Both the position numbers and the translations under genes were made by a program. From positions 1-44,361 of the forward strand of contig JAGGVB010000204.1 of assembly GCA_021158245.1 (NCBI GenBank): DNA of 44,361 nucleotides, given 5' to 3'. Shown piece after piece: positions 32,924-41,842 of this stretch. The notes beneath the pieces are model-generated. The model did no database searches. It saw only the letters and a program-made list of their open reading frames with translations, and was not told the origin of the DNA. Numbering within the stretch: position 1 is the stretch's first letter; each line of letters starts with the position of its first letter. This DNA is from a bacterium (GTDB taxonomy: Bacteria > Zhuqueibacterota > QNDG01).

Positions 32924-33610
32924 TTGAAAATATTTCAGAAAATATTTTTCATACTGTTGATTTCAATTCCATCAAGCCCTGCTCTTTATGCTTTTCAAAT
33001 AAATCACCTGAATAAAACCATATTAAACCGGAATACAGCATTCACCAATAAAAACAACCAATTTTACCAAAACAGCTTTATAAAACGAAATAACAATTAC
33101 AAATATGAATTCGGATTTTCCGCACATCTTTTCTACCCGAAAGTAAAACTGGAAAAACTTTTTGAAACATCTTTTGGGCTTGGAATATCAGCATCGTACC
33201 GGATTTATCCCAAATGGAATGCCGGTATTTCCCTATCCTTCACCCCCCTTGTCCCGATATCCGAATTTAATAAATCGAATTTATTGAAATCCGCTTACAT
33301 TTTCAATACATCTATTCTGCTAAAATACATGATAGCTCAGGAAATTTTTCTTAATACAAAAGCCGGATTCCTTTACTATTCGGTAACAACCAACTCTTTC
33401 AATACAGATGATACAGAAAGCAGCGGTACTCTTCCCGATAAAATTAAAACCGGAACATGGTGCCCTGTAATTTCTTTAGGCCCTTCTTTTCTCTTCACAT
33501 GGATTAAGAATGTAAATTTTATGCTTGACTTAAGTTATAATACTTTCTTTTTTGATGCATCATACAGATATTATTTTCTCGCCAAAATAACAATTTCTTT
33601 TGTTAAATGA
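32924..33610 (+). CDS. Small outer-membrane beta-barrel protein
   Basis: A 228-residue exported protein with a signal peptide (IFFILLISIPSSPALYA). The mature part shows alternating hydrophobic/polar beta strands, such as YEFGFSAHLFYPKVKL, GLGISASYRIYPKWNAGISLSFTPL and a final strand ending YFLAKITISFVK, consistent with an outer-membrane barrel of about eight strands. No family was recognised. The start is TTG with GGAG 9 nt upstream; no ATG is suitable. It is the only plus-strand gene in the first 41 kb. Confidence 0.75.
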   Translation: MKIFQKIFFILLISIPSSPALYAFQINHLNKTILNRNTAFTNKNNQFYQNSFIKRNNNYKYEFGFSAHLFYPKVKLEKLFETSFGLGISASYRIYPKWNAGISLSFTPLVPISEFNKSNLLKSAYIFNTSILLKYMIAQEIFLNTKAGFLYYSVTTNSFNTDDTESSGTLPDKIKTGTWCPVISLGPSFLFTWIKNVNFMLDLSYNTFFFDASYRYYFLAKITISFVK

Positions 33611-33648
33611 CCACTTGTGACAGAAGCAGTTATCCTAAACTGTACAGC

Positions 33649-34134
33649 TCACTCGATAAATCTCTCATCATCTTTTGTTGTTGAAAGTTTACGTATATTT
33701 TTCTCTAACCATCCTATTTTATCTACTTCTCTTATATCAAATCCCGGAACATAGGGCTTTATATCTAAAAGAGGAGTTCCATCTACAATGTCCACATCCT
33801 GAATATGGAGTATATTCTTTTTAATTCCAATAAGACGCACTACAGAAATGCCTATAGGATTTGGTCTGCTTGATCCACGCATTGCAAAGACTCCGTGTGC
33901 ATCGTCATCCATGAACGGTTTTACAATCAGGCTGAAGTCTTTGGATAGATTAAAATGATATATCAAAATAATATGAGAAAAATCTTCCAAATCTTTTAAT
34001 CCATCGGTATATTCCGGAAATATCTCAATTGTTCCATCGACTTTTTCAGCACCTGCAGGTTGAATAGGTGTTCCTTTTGGTTTTTTAAATGGGGAATGTA
34101 CGACTCCGATTGGTTTATAAATTATCTCATTCAC
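33649..34134 (-). CDS. trmO: tRNA (t6A37 N6)-methyltransferase TrmO (TsaA)
   Basis: A 161-residue SAM-dependent methyltransferase that makes m6t6A at tRNA position 37. The beta-barrel core is complete: IGVVHSPF, EDFSHIILIYHF, the active block GVFAMRGSSRPNPIGISVVRL, and DVDIVDGTPLLDIKPYVPGFD. The C-terminal extension of E. coli TrmO is absent, as in many bacteria. I chose a GTG at 34134 with AAAGGT; the ATG at 34179 gives 15 extra residues, lacks a ribosome binding site and precedes the conserved start. Confidence 0.92.
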   Translation of the reverse strand: MNEIIYKPIGVVHSPFKKPKGTPIQPAGAEKVDGTIEIFPEYTDGLKDLEDFSHIILIYHFNLSKDFSLIVKPFMDDDAHGVFAMRGSSRPNPIGISVVRLIGIKKNILHIQDVDIVDGTPLLDIKPYVPGFDIREVDKIGWLEKNIRKLSTTKDDERFIE

Positions 34135-34337
34135 GATTTTACCTTTACATACGTAATATACATATAATTCCATACACAAATTCAGTCATTCAAAATATAC
34201 AGTTTTAATAACATTACCAAGAATCAATATGATATATACAATCAAATTATTTGAACCTGATCTATTTGAAATTTTAAATAACTTTAAATATTTCACTTAA
34301 GTAAGCGCCCATACAGCTTTTAGGAAGGGAATTAACA

Positions 34338-34369
34338 CAGGGTGCATATTTTAAAGAATACACACCCTG
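34338..34369 (-). terminator. Stem-loop after the tandem peptidase genes
   Basis: CAGGGTG (34338-34344) pairs with CACCCTG (34363-34369), extended by A/T pairs in the loop. It starts 11 bp after the stop of the second C1 peptidase gene. The U-tail on the minus strand is short (TGTTAATT), so efficiency is uncertain. Confidence 0.55.
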
Positions 34370-34380
34370 CATCATGTTTG

Positions 34381-35574
34381 TCATTTAATTTTCAATCTTT
34401 TTGCCAATCTTACCGGCAGTGCATCCTTATGAACCATTATTGCAATAGTCCTCAGGCGGAAATAAGCTTCTGACATATACAAATATCCGTTAAATTTTCT
34501 GTCTACTGTACCCCCCGAATTCTTAATATAATAAAATTTATCACCCTTCTGGTCATGTGCAAGCCCTACAATATGCATTAAATGATCATCAGTTGTGGTG
34601 AAATTATCATATGTCTCTTCTCTCATTTCCTGCGAGATTTTCTTTTCCTTAACCGGTTCGGTAATTTTTTGTTTACGCTCTTTCTTTGTCATATCTTCCC
34701 AGTCTTTTTCAGGAACTATTGCATAACCTTTTTCTCTCGAGCTGAAATTACGATCACTTACATCACCGTCCCAAACAACTGTGTACCCGTTTTTTAAAGC
34801 ATGGTCAACTATTTTTTCAAAATCTTTAAGAGGCACATTATAGTACTGCCTGTTAAAATCCCAGTTATCTGGAATTTCGGGAAGGCACTGTTTGTAGAAC
34901 GGAAAATGAGTGTAAGATGTCAATTCAATGTAATTATCAGGATTAAACTGAAGAACTTTCTCAGCAAATGTTTTTGGTGTATAACTTTCATTTTTATAAG
35001 TGAAGGATTCAGGGACTTTCCCAAGATAGGCATCAAGAGTTGCTTCAAACGCATCCTTCCACCTTGGAGTAAGTTTTCCTCCCCTTCTTTTAATTACCGC
35101 ATCAAGAATACCTTTTAAAACACTAAACATTTCTCCGTGATTGTGGCGTTTCTCTCCTATGTTCAAGCCTGTATATACATTATCAGGAACAATACCATAA
35201 TGCTTAATCGAATTCATCACATCATGAGCTTGCCCTCCTTGTCCGAAATTAGCTTCACCATGCCGTTTTACAAACAAATCAGCTTTATGAGGATATGTAT
35301 GTCTTACTGTGAACATTTCGGAAAGATCAAACTCACCCTTGCCCATTCTCAATAATTCCGATTCAACGTATGAAGTTGTTGAGAAGCACCAGCACGTACC
35401 TGTCCTGTACTGATTCTTAACAGGAGTATGGGGAAGCTCTGTATCAATTTTAAATTGATACGCTTCCTTTTTCTCCGTTTTCTTTTCCTTTTTATCCTGT
35501 GCAGAAACTGAAATAGATGAAAAAATGAAAAAGAAAAGAAGAACAAAGACATATAAAATTCTATTATTTCTCAT
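34381..35574 (-). CDS. Exported C1-family cysteine peptidase, copy 2 (altered NSWG motif)
   Basis: A 397-residue exported protein with signal peptide ending SVSAQ and a short charged linker. The bleomycin-hydrolase-like C1B peptidase fold has Gln in VKNQYRTGTCWCFS with catalytic Cys61, His334 in DDHLMHIVGLA and Asn352 in YIKNSGG. The tryptophan of the NSWG motif is replaced by glycine. It shares most of its length with copy 1 (LSEMF.VR.TYP, PESFTYKN, SDRNFSSREKGYAIVPEKDWEDMTK). Export is unusual for bleomycin hydrolases proper but known for FCB relatives. It is the last gene of the pyrK-containing operon, 16 bp after copy 1. Confidence 0.88.
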   Translation of the reverse strand: MRNNRILYVFVLLFFFIFSSISVSAQDKKEKKTEKKEAYQFKIDTELPHTPVKNQYRTGTCWCFSTTSYVESELLRMGKGEFDLSEMFTVRHTYPHKADLFVKRHGEANFGQGGQAHDVMNSIKHYGIVPDNVYTGLNIGEKRHNHGEMFSVLKGILDAVIKRRGGKLTPRWKDAFEATLDAYLGKVPESFTYKNESYTPKTFAEKVLQFNPDNYIELTSYTHFPFYKQCLPEIPDNWDFNRQYYNVPLKDFEKIVDHALKNGYTVVWDGDVSDRNFSSREKGYAIVPEKDWEDMTKKERKQKITEPVKEKKISQEMREETYDNFTTTDDHLMHIVGLAHDQKGDKFYYIKNSGGTVDRKFNGYLYMSEAYFRLRTIAIMVHKDALPVRLAKRLKIK

Positions 35575-35590
35575 TGTAATTCTCCCGGTA

Positions 35591-36763
35591 TTACTGAATA
35601 TTTAACTTTGTTTTTATATCATCCGGTAAAGCATTCTTATTTATCATTATTGCTATGTCATTGAGAAGCATGTAGGGTTTTGACATATAAAACATTCCCT
35701 TGTACTTCATATCTTTTCCCCAAGAATTTTTTGTAAAATAGAATGTAGCTCCGGTCTGGTCGTGAGCAAGGCCTACAATGTGCATGGCATGGTCATCTGT
35801 AGCTGTAAAATTATCAAAACATTCCTGCTTCATATCCTGAGTAATTGTTTTTTCGGGTACAGGTTCTGTAATTTTCTTTTCTCTCTCAGCTTTTGTCATA
35901 TCTTCCCAGTCTTTTAAAGGCACAATAGCATATCCGTCTTTCGGTGCTTTAAAGAAATGGTTGCTTACATCTCCGCCCCATACAAAAGAGTAACCGTTCT
36001 TTAAAGCATAATCGGCAATCCTCGACAGATCATCAATAGTTACATTATAGACCTTGTTATGGCACCAGTTATCAGGCACTTCGAGATCAAATTTCTCATA
36101 AAAAGGATGATGTGTAAACGATGATATTTCAATATAATCATCAGGATTAAGCTGAAGATAATTTTTTAAAAATGTTTTAGGAGTGTAAAATTTTCCTTCA
36201 TACGTAAACTTCTCCGGTACTTTGCCGAGATATGCATCAAGTACATCATCAAATGCTTCTTCCCACCTGGGAGTTAATTTTCTTCCCTTTTTGACAGCAT
36301 TAAGCATTGCAGTAAGAACACGGGACATTTCCGAATGGTTGTGTTTTTTCTCTCCGATATTCATTCCACTGTATGCAGACTCAGGAACCATTCCGTATCT
36401 TCTCATCTGATTTATAACATCATGGCTGTAAGCGCCCTCTCCAAAAGTAGTATTGCCGTGCAGTCTTATATAGCTCTCGGCTTTCAAAGGATATGTTTTT
36501 CTTACTATGAACATCTCGGAAAGATCCATCTCTTTTTTGCCCATTCTGAGCAGCTCTGATTCAAGAAATGAAACAGTTGAAAAACACCAGCACGTGCCGG
36601 TTTTTGCCTGGCTTTTAACCGAAGTATACTCGACTTTATAATCATCAGTAAACTGATATACATCTTTTTTCTTTGATGAATCAGCCGGAGTTTTCTCCTG
36701 AGAAAAAACTGAAACAGCAAAAAACAGCATAAACAATAAAAAAACTTTTCGCATCTTCAACAT
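35591..36763 (-). CDS. Exported C1-family cysteine peptidase, copy 1
   Basis: A 390-residue exported peptidase with signal peptide ending VFSQ. The catalytic residues are Cys58 in SQAKTGTCWCFS, His328 in DDHAMHIVGLA and Asn346 in FTKNSWGKD, all intact. It is clearly the duplicate partner of the next gene; similarity extends from the signal peptide to the C-terminal tail. Related enzymes are aminopeptidases or general endopeptidases. GGAGG ribosome binding site at 8 nt. It follows the nitroreductase by 4 bp. Confidence 0.92.
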   Translation of the reverse strand: MLKMRKVFLLFMLFFAVSVFSQEKTPADSSKKKDVYQFTDDYKVEYTSVKSQAKTGTCWCFSTVSFLESELLRMGKKEMDLSEMFIVRKTYPLKAESYIRLHGNTTFGEGAYSHDVINQMRRYGMVPESAYSGMNIGEKKHNHSEMSRVLTAMLNAVKKGRKLTPRWEEAFDDVLDAYLGKVPEKFTYEGKFYTPKTFLKNYLQLNPDDYIEISSFTHHPFYEKFDLEVPDNWCHNKVYNVTIDDLSRIADYALKNGYSFVWGGDVSNHFFKAPKDGYAIVPLKDWEDMTKAEREKKITEPVPEKTITQDMKQECFDNFTATDDHAMHIVGLAHDQTGATFYFTKNSWGKDMKYKGMFYMSKPYMLLNDIAIMINKNALPDDIKTKLNIQ

Positions 36764-36767
36764 AGTA

Positions 36768-37349
36768 CTACCTCCTTCTTCTTTTCAAATTAGACGGAGA
36801 ATTAAATGCAACTATATCCTCCAATGGTAAAAATTTTCTGTCTGCACTTCTCTTTTGAGTATCGGGATAACCTAAAGCCATGAGACTGTATACGTTAAAT
36901 TTTCCAGGAAGTTTCAGTTCTCTTTGTGCTTTTTTCCTGTTAAACCAGCCTATCCAGCATGTACCAAGCCCTAACTCTGCAGCCTGAAGGGAAATATGTT
37001 CACCTGCTATACCCAAATCAAGCACATGGAAAGGTATTCTCTGCAGTTTCCCTCCAATAGTATGAGCAAGGATATTTGTCTCAGCAATAATAATGATAAT
37101 AACAGGCGCGGAAAAAGCCCATTTTGTATGTTTGTATATTCCGCCTGTAACTTGTTTGAGGAAATCATCTTTTACTTCGGGATCATCTAAAACTAAAAAA
37201 CGCCATGGCTGAATATTTTCAGCAGAAGGCGCAAGGCGTGCAGCTTCTATACAGCAGAGGATTTTTTCCCGTTCCACTTTTTTATCCGAATAGGCCCTGA
37301 TACTTCTACGCTTCTTCACTGCGCTTATAATTTCACAATCTTTTATCAT
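36768..37349 (-). CDS. Nitroreductase-family flavoprotein
   Basis: A 193-residue FMN-dependent oxidoreductase of the nitroreductase fold. It shows the FMN phosphate-binding KKRRSIRAYSDKKV, AARLAPSAENIQPWRFLV, GIAGEHISLQAAELGLGTCWIGWF, and the C-terminal LMALGYPD. The natural substrate is not evident; it may act on quinones, nitro compounds or flavins. It overlaps the stop of pyrD as ATGA, so it belongs to the pyr operon. Confidence 0.93.
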   Translation of the reverse strand: MIKDCEIISAVKKRRSIRAYSDKKVEREKILCCIEAARLAPSAENIQPWRFLVLDDPEVKDDFLKQVTGGIYKHTKWAFSAPVIIIIIAETNILAHTIGGKLQRIPFHVLDLGIAGEHISLQAAELGLGTCWIGWFNRKKAQRELKLPGKFNVYSLMALGYPDTQKRSADRKFLPLEDIVAFNSPSNLKRRRR

Positions 37350-38260
37350 TTTTTATTAGCAATTCCACACAAATCTTCTATTTTCATTATCCCTTTTTCC
37401 CTGCAGAAATCATTGATTCCCTTAACAATGCTCAGGGAAGCCCTGGGATCAACAAAATTAAGAGTACCCACCTGAACCGCAGACGCTCCGGCCATTATGA
37501 ATTCAACAGCATCTCGCCAATTCATAATCCCGCCAAGCCCTATTATTGGAATATTTACAACTTGTGCTACCTGATATACTTTTGCAACTGCTATTGGCTT
37601 GATAGCAGGCCCGGATAAACCTCCGGTTCCCCTTGCAATAAGAGGTTTTGCGGACTCGATATCAATTACCATTCCAACAAGTGTGTTAATAAGAGAGACT
37701 GCATCTGCGCCTGCCTCTTCAGCAGCTTCTGCAATTTGAGTAATATCAGTAACATTTGGAGTAAGCTTGACAATTATCGGTTTATCTGTTGTCTGTCTGA
37801 CTCTTTTTGTAACTTCAAAAGTACCTTCAGCAGAAACACCAAGTGCAATACCGCCTCTGTCAACATTAGGGCATGAAACATTGACCTCAATTGCATCAAC
37901 ACGTTTATGGCCTTGTACAAGCTCTGCAACTTTGCCGTACTCTTCCACCGTGCTTCCGGCAATATTAACAACAACGGCAGAATCCAGGGTTTCCAGTGCA
38001 GGCAGTTTTTCCAAAAGGAATTTTGCCGAGCCTACATTTGCAAGTCCGATAGAATTTATCATGCCTGCAGGAGTCTCTGCAATACGCGGCACAGGATTGC
38101 CTTCCCGCGGCTCCAAAGTTATTGTTTTGGTAATTATTCCGCCGAGTTCGGAAGGATTCATAAATTCCGAATATTCAGTACCATATCCAAATGTTCCGGA
38201 CGCTGTGAGTACAGGATTCTTCAGTTTTAATGATCCTATATTAACTGTAAGGTCAACCAT
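37346..38260 (-). CDS. pyrD: Dihydroorotate dehydrogenase B, catalytic subunit
   Basis: A 304-residue FMN enzyme (class 1B) that oxidises dihydroorotate to orotate in pyrimidine synthesis, coupled to NAD+ through PyrK. It shows NPVLTASGTFGYGTEYSEFM, EVNVSCPNVDRGGIALG with the catalytic base cysteine, IIVKLTPNV and IPIIGLGGIMNWRDAVEFIMAGASAVQVGT. The neighbouring pyrK confirms the 1B type. An upstream TTG at 38263 adds one residue. It overlaps the end of pyrK by 8 nt. Confidence 0.96.
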   Translation of the reverse strand: MVDLTVNIGSLKLKNPVLTASGTFGYGTEYSEFMNPSELGGIITKTITLEPREGNPVPRIAETPAGMINSIGLANVGSAKFLLEKLPALETLDSAVVVNIAGSTVEEYGKVAELVQGHKRVDAIEVNVSCPNVDRGGIALGVSAEGTFEVTKRVRQTTDKPIIVKLTPNVTDITQIAEAAEEAGADAVSLINTLVGMVIDIESAKPLIARGTGGLSGPAIKPIAVAKVYQVAQVVNIPIIGLGGIMNWRDAVEFIMAGASAVQVGTLNFVDPRASLSIVKGINDFCREKGIMKIEDLCGIANKK

Positions 38261-39041
38261 CAAAATCTATATCCTCTAATTTAAATACGGGACCGTCTTT
38301 ACATGCCATTTTATAACTCTTATTCTTCATCTGTACTGCACAGCCCATACATACACCTACTCCGCATGCCATTCTCTCTTCCATGGAAACATACCATTCA
38401 ATACCTATTTTATCAGTCATAGACTGTACTTTTGCAAGCATTGGATTCGGCCCGCAGATAAATCCCCTAACTTTGATATTCGGGTCAGTATTGAGAATAA
38501 ACCTTGCAATAAGGTCTGTAACAAACCCTTTATGGCCTATAGATCCATCATCTGTCGCGAATTTAACTTCAATATTTCTATCCCTTAAATAACCGGCATT
38601 CCATATTTCTTCTTTTGATTTCGCACCCCACAAAAATGTTGCTTTTTTCCCTGCTTTGGCAATTTCATCAGCGAGGAAAAAAAGAGGTGCAACACCCATT
38701 CCGCCTCCTGCAATAAGAGCATGATCAAAATCCTCTCTTATATCAAATCCTCTGCCAAGCGGCCCCATAACATCAAGTAGAACCCCTTCTTTTACATTAG
38801 CGAGAATCTCAGTGCCCCTGCCTATAACACGAAAAAGGACAGAGACTTCCTGCTTTCTTTTATCAACGTGATGAATTGAGAAAGGCCGCCTTAAAAGCGG
38901 GTCTATGGAATTACTAACTCTGATATGTACAAACTGTCCGCTCTTTGCGGATTCAGCTATTTCAGGAGCTCTAATATTCAGGATAAAAACATTACTGCAT
39001 AATTTATTGTTTCCGGTTACAACGCAGGAAAATATATCCAC
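38253..39041 (-). CDS. pyrK: Dihydroorotate dehydrogenase electron-transfer subunit PyrK
   Basis: A 262-residue FAD and [2Fe-2S] protein that passes electrons from PyrD to NAD+. FAD-binding RRPFSIH, NAD-binding ALIAGGGMGVAPLFFLADEI, and the cluster motif ACGVGVCMGCAVQ with a distal cysteine in YKMACKDGPVF are all present. The GTG start has GAGG at 6 nt. It follows the large TPR lipoprotein by 11 bp. Confidence 0.96.
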   Translation of the reverse strand: MDIFSCVVTGNNKLCSNVFILNIRAPEIAESAKSGQFVHIRVSNSIDPLLRRPFSIHHVDKRKQEVSVLFRVIGRGTEILANVKEGVLLDVMGPLGRGFDIREDFDHALIAGGGMGVAPLFFLADEIAKAGKKATFLWGAKSKEEIWNAGYLRDRNIEVKFATDDGSIGHKGFVTDLIARFILNTDPNIKVRGFICGPNPMLAKVQSMTDKIGIEWYVSMEERMACGVGVCMGCAVQMKNKSYKMACKDGPVFKLEDIDFDG

Positions 39042-39052
39042 AAATTGCCTCT

Positions 39053-41575
39053 TTATTCTATTTTTAATTCCTTAAGCCGGATGCGCAGAGTCAGCCATGA
39101 ACCAACAGGCTTTCCCATAGCAACTGCAGGTTTGAATTCTGTTTTTCTTACAGCAGCACTTATCACAGCAAGTAATGTCGAATTTTCTTCCTTGCCCACA
39201 AGTTCAATCTTTTCAGGTTCTCCCTTGATATTAATAAATACCTGGGCTACAACGATCGTAGGTACTGACTTTTTAAGCACATCAGGAATTGAAATATTTT
39301 TATTTAAAGCTTTTATACCGCCGACAACGTAAGCATTTGTTTTTACTGATACTCCTGTACTGTCTGTAAAGGGAGTTTCTTTTCCAATATTCGGAGTTTG
39401 AGGAGGTAATTCTTTATATTTAATCTTTTTCTCAAGCGTTTGCATAGATTCATCTTTTTTCAGGGCAGGTTTCTCTTTGCTCTCAGGAATCTCCTTTTCT
39501 TTCTCCAATTTTTCTAATGTTTTATCTTTTATCAGCACAGATGCAGAATCTTTATGTACAGCAGCATTCTTAAAAATTTCAGCGTTATCTGTACTCTTTT
39601 CTGTTTTCTTTGCTTCTGCTTCAGCTTTCCTATTTGCCTTTTCAAGTTCTGCTTCTGCCTGTTTCTTTGCCTGATTCACAGCTTCTATCTTTGGTTTCAC
39701 ATTAATTGAATATGGTGAATCCGGATATCTAACAAGAAGTGTGTCATATATGGAAGTTGCCAGCCTTAGGGAATCCCACAATGTTTCGCATATCCAGCCC
39801 TGAATATAAAGAGCTTTTGCATCAAATTCAGTTCCGGGAAAACGCTTATGTACATCATCATAAATTTTAAAAGCTTCATAAGCATTGTTTTTTTCAAAAA
39901 GAATTTTTTCGGCCTTTTCAAACAAACTTTTAACAGAATCAATTTTTGTAGGAATTACATCCATACCCAGTTTTTTTCTTGCATAATTTGCAAAATCAGT
40001 AGCAGGATAATCTTCTATCAATTTTTGATAACAGGTATCAGCACTGGCAGAGTCATGGTAAATATCTGAATTTATATAACTTATCACATACAGAGCTTTC
40101 GGGGCATATTGACTTTTGGGAAATTTATTCAACAGCATTCTGAATCTATTTACTGCAGAATCATTTAAAGAAAATATTGTAAAATAAAGCTCTCCAAGCA
40201 GATAAATATTTTTATCCAGTTCCTCTTTTTTAAATGATGACAGCTCGGGATTTTCTGCAGGGCGCTTTGGTTTCTTTTTTGCCTGCTTCTTTCGCATCTC
40301 ATCATCCCGCAGCAAAGCACTACTTTCATCTTCTGCAGCCGGAGGCCTCATTCCATTGCTGAGATCTTCTGAATTTATATTCCGGGAATCCAGTTCCTTT
40401 CCGTTTTTCAGTGTGGAATCTCTCTCTGCAATTGCTGCCAGGGAATCTGCCTCAAATTGAGTACTGTCTTTTTCAATAGAAACTCCTTCGCCTTTTTCGC
40501 CGGTAACTGCCATTTTAATAACCTGCCTTAAAGCCTGAAGACGCAGAATATCCCTCTTTTTGATTTCTGCAGAATCTGCATACGCCGAAGCCCTGAATTG
40601 GCTTTTTACCTGCCCGTAATTAAATGCCGCCTTATCATAATCCATCTTCTGCTTTTCAAGTATTTCTCCAAGGCGGTAATATGCTTCCGCTGCTTCCTTC
40701 TTCTTTTTAAATTCCTGAGTTATGTCTTCCAATGCGATAACAGCACCGTCAACATCCCCTTTTAATGCAAGACAGTCTGCAATTTCAAGATTCAATCGCC
40801 CTGCATGCTTTTTATTGAAATCGTTCAACAGAAGGCGTTCAAATATTTTTATTGCACTGTTATAATCCCCGATCTTCTTTTTAAGCACTCCGATGTTAAA
40901 TCGTGCCTGAAATCTTACTTCACGGGTTTGCCCTGTTTTCAGTGATTTTTCACAATACTTAATTGCATTTTCAAACTCGCCGAGCGAATCAAAACAAGCT
41001 GAAATTGTAAAATAATAATCGGATTCTGCCTCTTTTTCTCCGGATTTAAGGGCATTTTTGTATTCATCAATTGCCTGCTTAAAGCGCCCCGTGTGCAAAT
41101 AAAGTTCACCGAGAGAGCTGTGAACACTGCTTCTAAGCCGCTTTGGTATTGTACTGTACTTTAGATTATTAAGCGATGTTTCAGCTTCATTGTATTTTTC
41201 TTCGGCAATTGCAATCTTACCAAGCCACAGGTTTGCATCAAAAGAAAGCTTGCTGTCAGGGAAATGCTCCTTAAGTTTTAAGAGCCTCTCTTTAGCTTTA
41301 TAAAACTGCTTTAGATAAAAATGGGATTCACCCATAATAAGCAGTGCATCATCAACGTATTTACTTTTCGGGTATAGAGTAATAAGCTTTTCCGACTTTT
41401 CAATTGCCTTTTTGTAACTGGCTCTTTCTTCCGATGAAAGTTTATCGCTTATATTCTTTTTTGTTGCACGGGTACCTTTGCCGAAATAGTATTTAGCATT
41501 ATAAAAAGTATTAAAATATGCACATGAAAAAATAACAGGAATAAAAAGCAGAAGGAGTAAATAAATTTTCTTCAT
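39053..41575 (-). CDS. TPR lipoprotein with C-terminal TonB domain
   Basis: An 840-residue lipoprotein with the signal ending VIFSC (Cys18) and then AYFNTFYNAKYYF, as in envelope TPR lipoproteins of FCB bacteria. About ten or more TPR units occupy residues 45-340 and 460-620, split by a charged linker (SLAAIAERDSTLKN...KKQAKKKPKRP). A coiled/charged segment leads to a TonB C-terminal domain in the last 80 residues (IPDVLKKSVPTIVVAQVFINIKGE, TEFKPAVAMGKPVGSWLTL). It may be an outer-membrane-attached assembly factor of the SprE/PorW or YbgF/BamD kind; the TonB domain is unusual here. First gene of the operon with pyrK and pyrD. Confidence 0.85.
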   Translation of the reverse strand: MKKIYLLLLLFIPVIFSCAYFNTFYNAKYYFGKGTRATKKNISDKLSSEERASYKKAIEKSEKLITLYPKSKYVDDALLIMGESHFYLKQFYKAKERLLKLKEHFPDSKLSFDANLWLGKIAIAEEKYNEAETSLNNLKYSTIPKRLRSSVHSSLGELYLHTGRFKQAIDEYKNALKSGEKEAESDYYFTISACFDSLGEFENAIKYCEKSLKTGQTREVRFQARFNIGVLKKKIGDYNSAIKIFERLLLNDFNKKHAGRLNLEIADCLALKGDVDGAVIALEDITQEFKKKKEAAEAYYRLGEILEKQKMDYDKAAFNYGQVKSQFRASAYADSAEIKKRDILRLQALRQVIKMAVTGEKGEGVSIEKDSTQFEADSLAAIAERDSTLKNGKELDSRNINSEDLSNGMRPPAAEDESSALLRDDEMRKKQAKKKPKRPAENPELSSFKKEELDKNIYLLGELYFTIFSLNDSAVNRFRMLLNKFPKSQYAPKALYVISYINSDIYHDSASADTCYQKLIEDYPATDFANYARKKLGMDVIPTKIDSVKSLFEKAEKILFEKNNAYEAFKIYDDVHKRFPGTEFDAKALYIQGWICETLWDSLRLATSIYDTLLVRYPDSPYSINVKPKIEAVNQAKKQAEAELEKANRKAEAEAKKTEKSTDNAEIFKNAAVHKDSASVLIKDKTLEKLEKEKEIPESKEKPALKKDESMQTLEKKIKYKELPPQTPNIGKETPFTDSTGVSVKTNAYVVGGIKALNKNISIPDVLKKSVPTIVVAQVFINIKGEPEKIELVGKEENSTLLAVISAAVRKTEFKPAVAMGKPVGSWLTLRIRLKELKIE

Positions 41576-41604
41576 TGATAATTCCTTAAATATTAGTGAT
41601 GTTT

Positions 41605-41633
41605 AAGTTACAATAAAATTAAATCTTTGTCAA
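41605..41633 (-). promoter_or_regulatory. Promoter of the TPR lipoprotein-pyrK-pyrD-peptidase operon
   Basis: On the minus strand TTGACA (41628-41633) is followed after 17 bp by TAACTT (41605-41610), 29 bp before the ATG. Confidence 0.65.
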
Positions 41634-41688
41634 GAATAAAATCCGGCCTACACCAGGCATACACTTAACCCTGTTTCCAATCCAGAGG

Positions 41689-41764
41689 TTTTCCTGACAC
41701 AGAGGAAAAATATTAAATGCAATTTCCAGAATTTTTCGGTGAGTGCAGGAATAAAAATCCTGCA
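41689..41764. promoter_or_regulatory. Two palindromes upstream of the reductive-dehalogenase-like gene
   Basis: TTTTCCT/AGGAAAA (41689-41695 with 41703-41709) and TGCAGGA/TCCTGCA (41744-41750 with 41758-41764) are perfect 7-bp inverted arms, each with a 7-nt spacer. The second ends 8 bp before the predicted -35 of the plus-strand gene. They could be operator sites; they lie outside the predicted transcript. Confidence 0.4.
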
Positions 41765-41772
41765 TATTATTC

Positions 41773-41801
41773 TTGAATTTAGAAATATTATTAATTATCT
41801 T
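41773..41801 (+). promoter_or_regulatory. Promoter of the reductive-dehalogenase-like gene
   Basis: TTGAAT (41773-41778), 17-bp spacer, TATCTT (41796-41801), 41 bp before the ATG. Confidence 0.5.
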
Positions 41802-41842
41802 TACTGAACTAATCCTTATTAATCCAAAGACGAGTTTAACTT

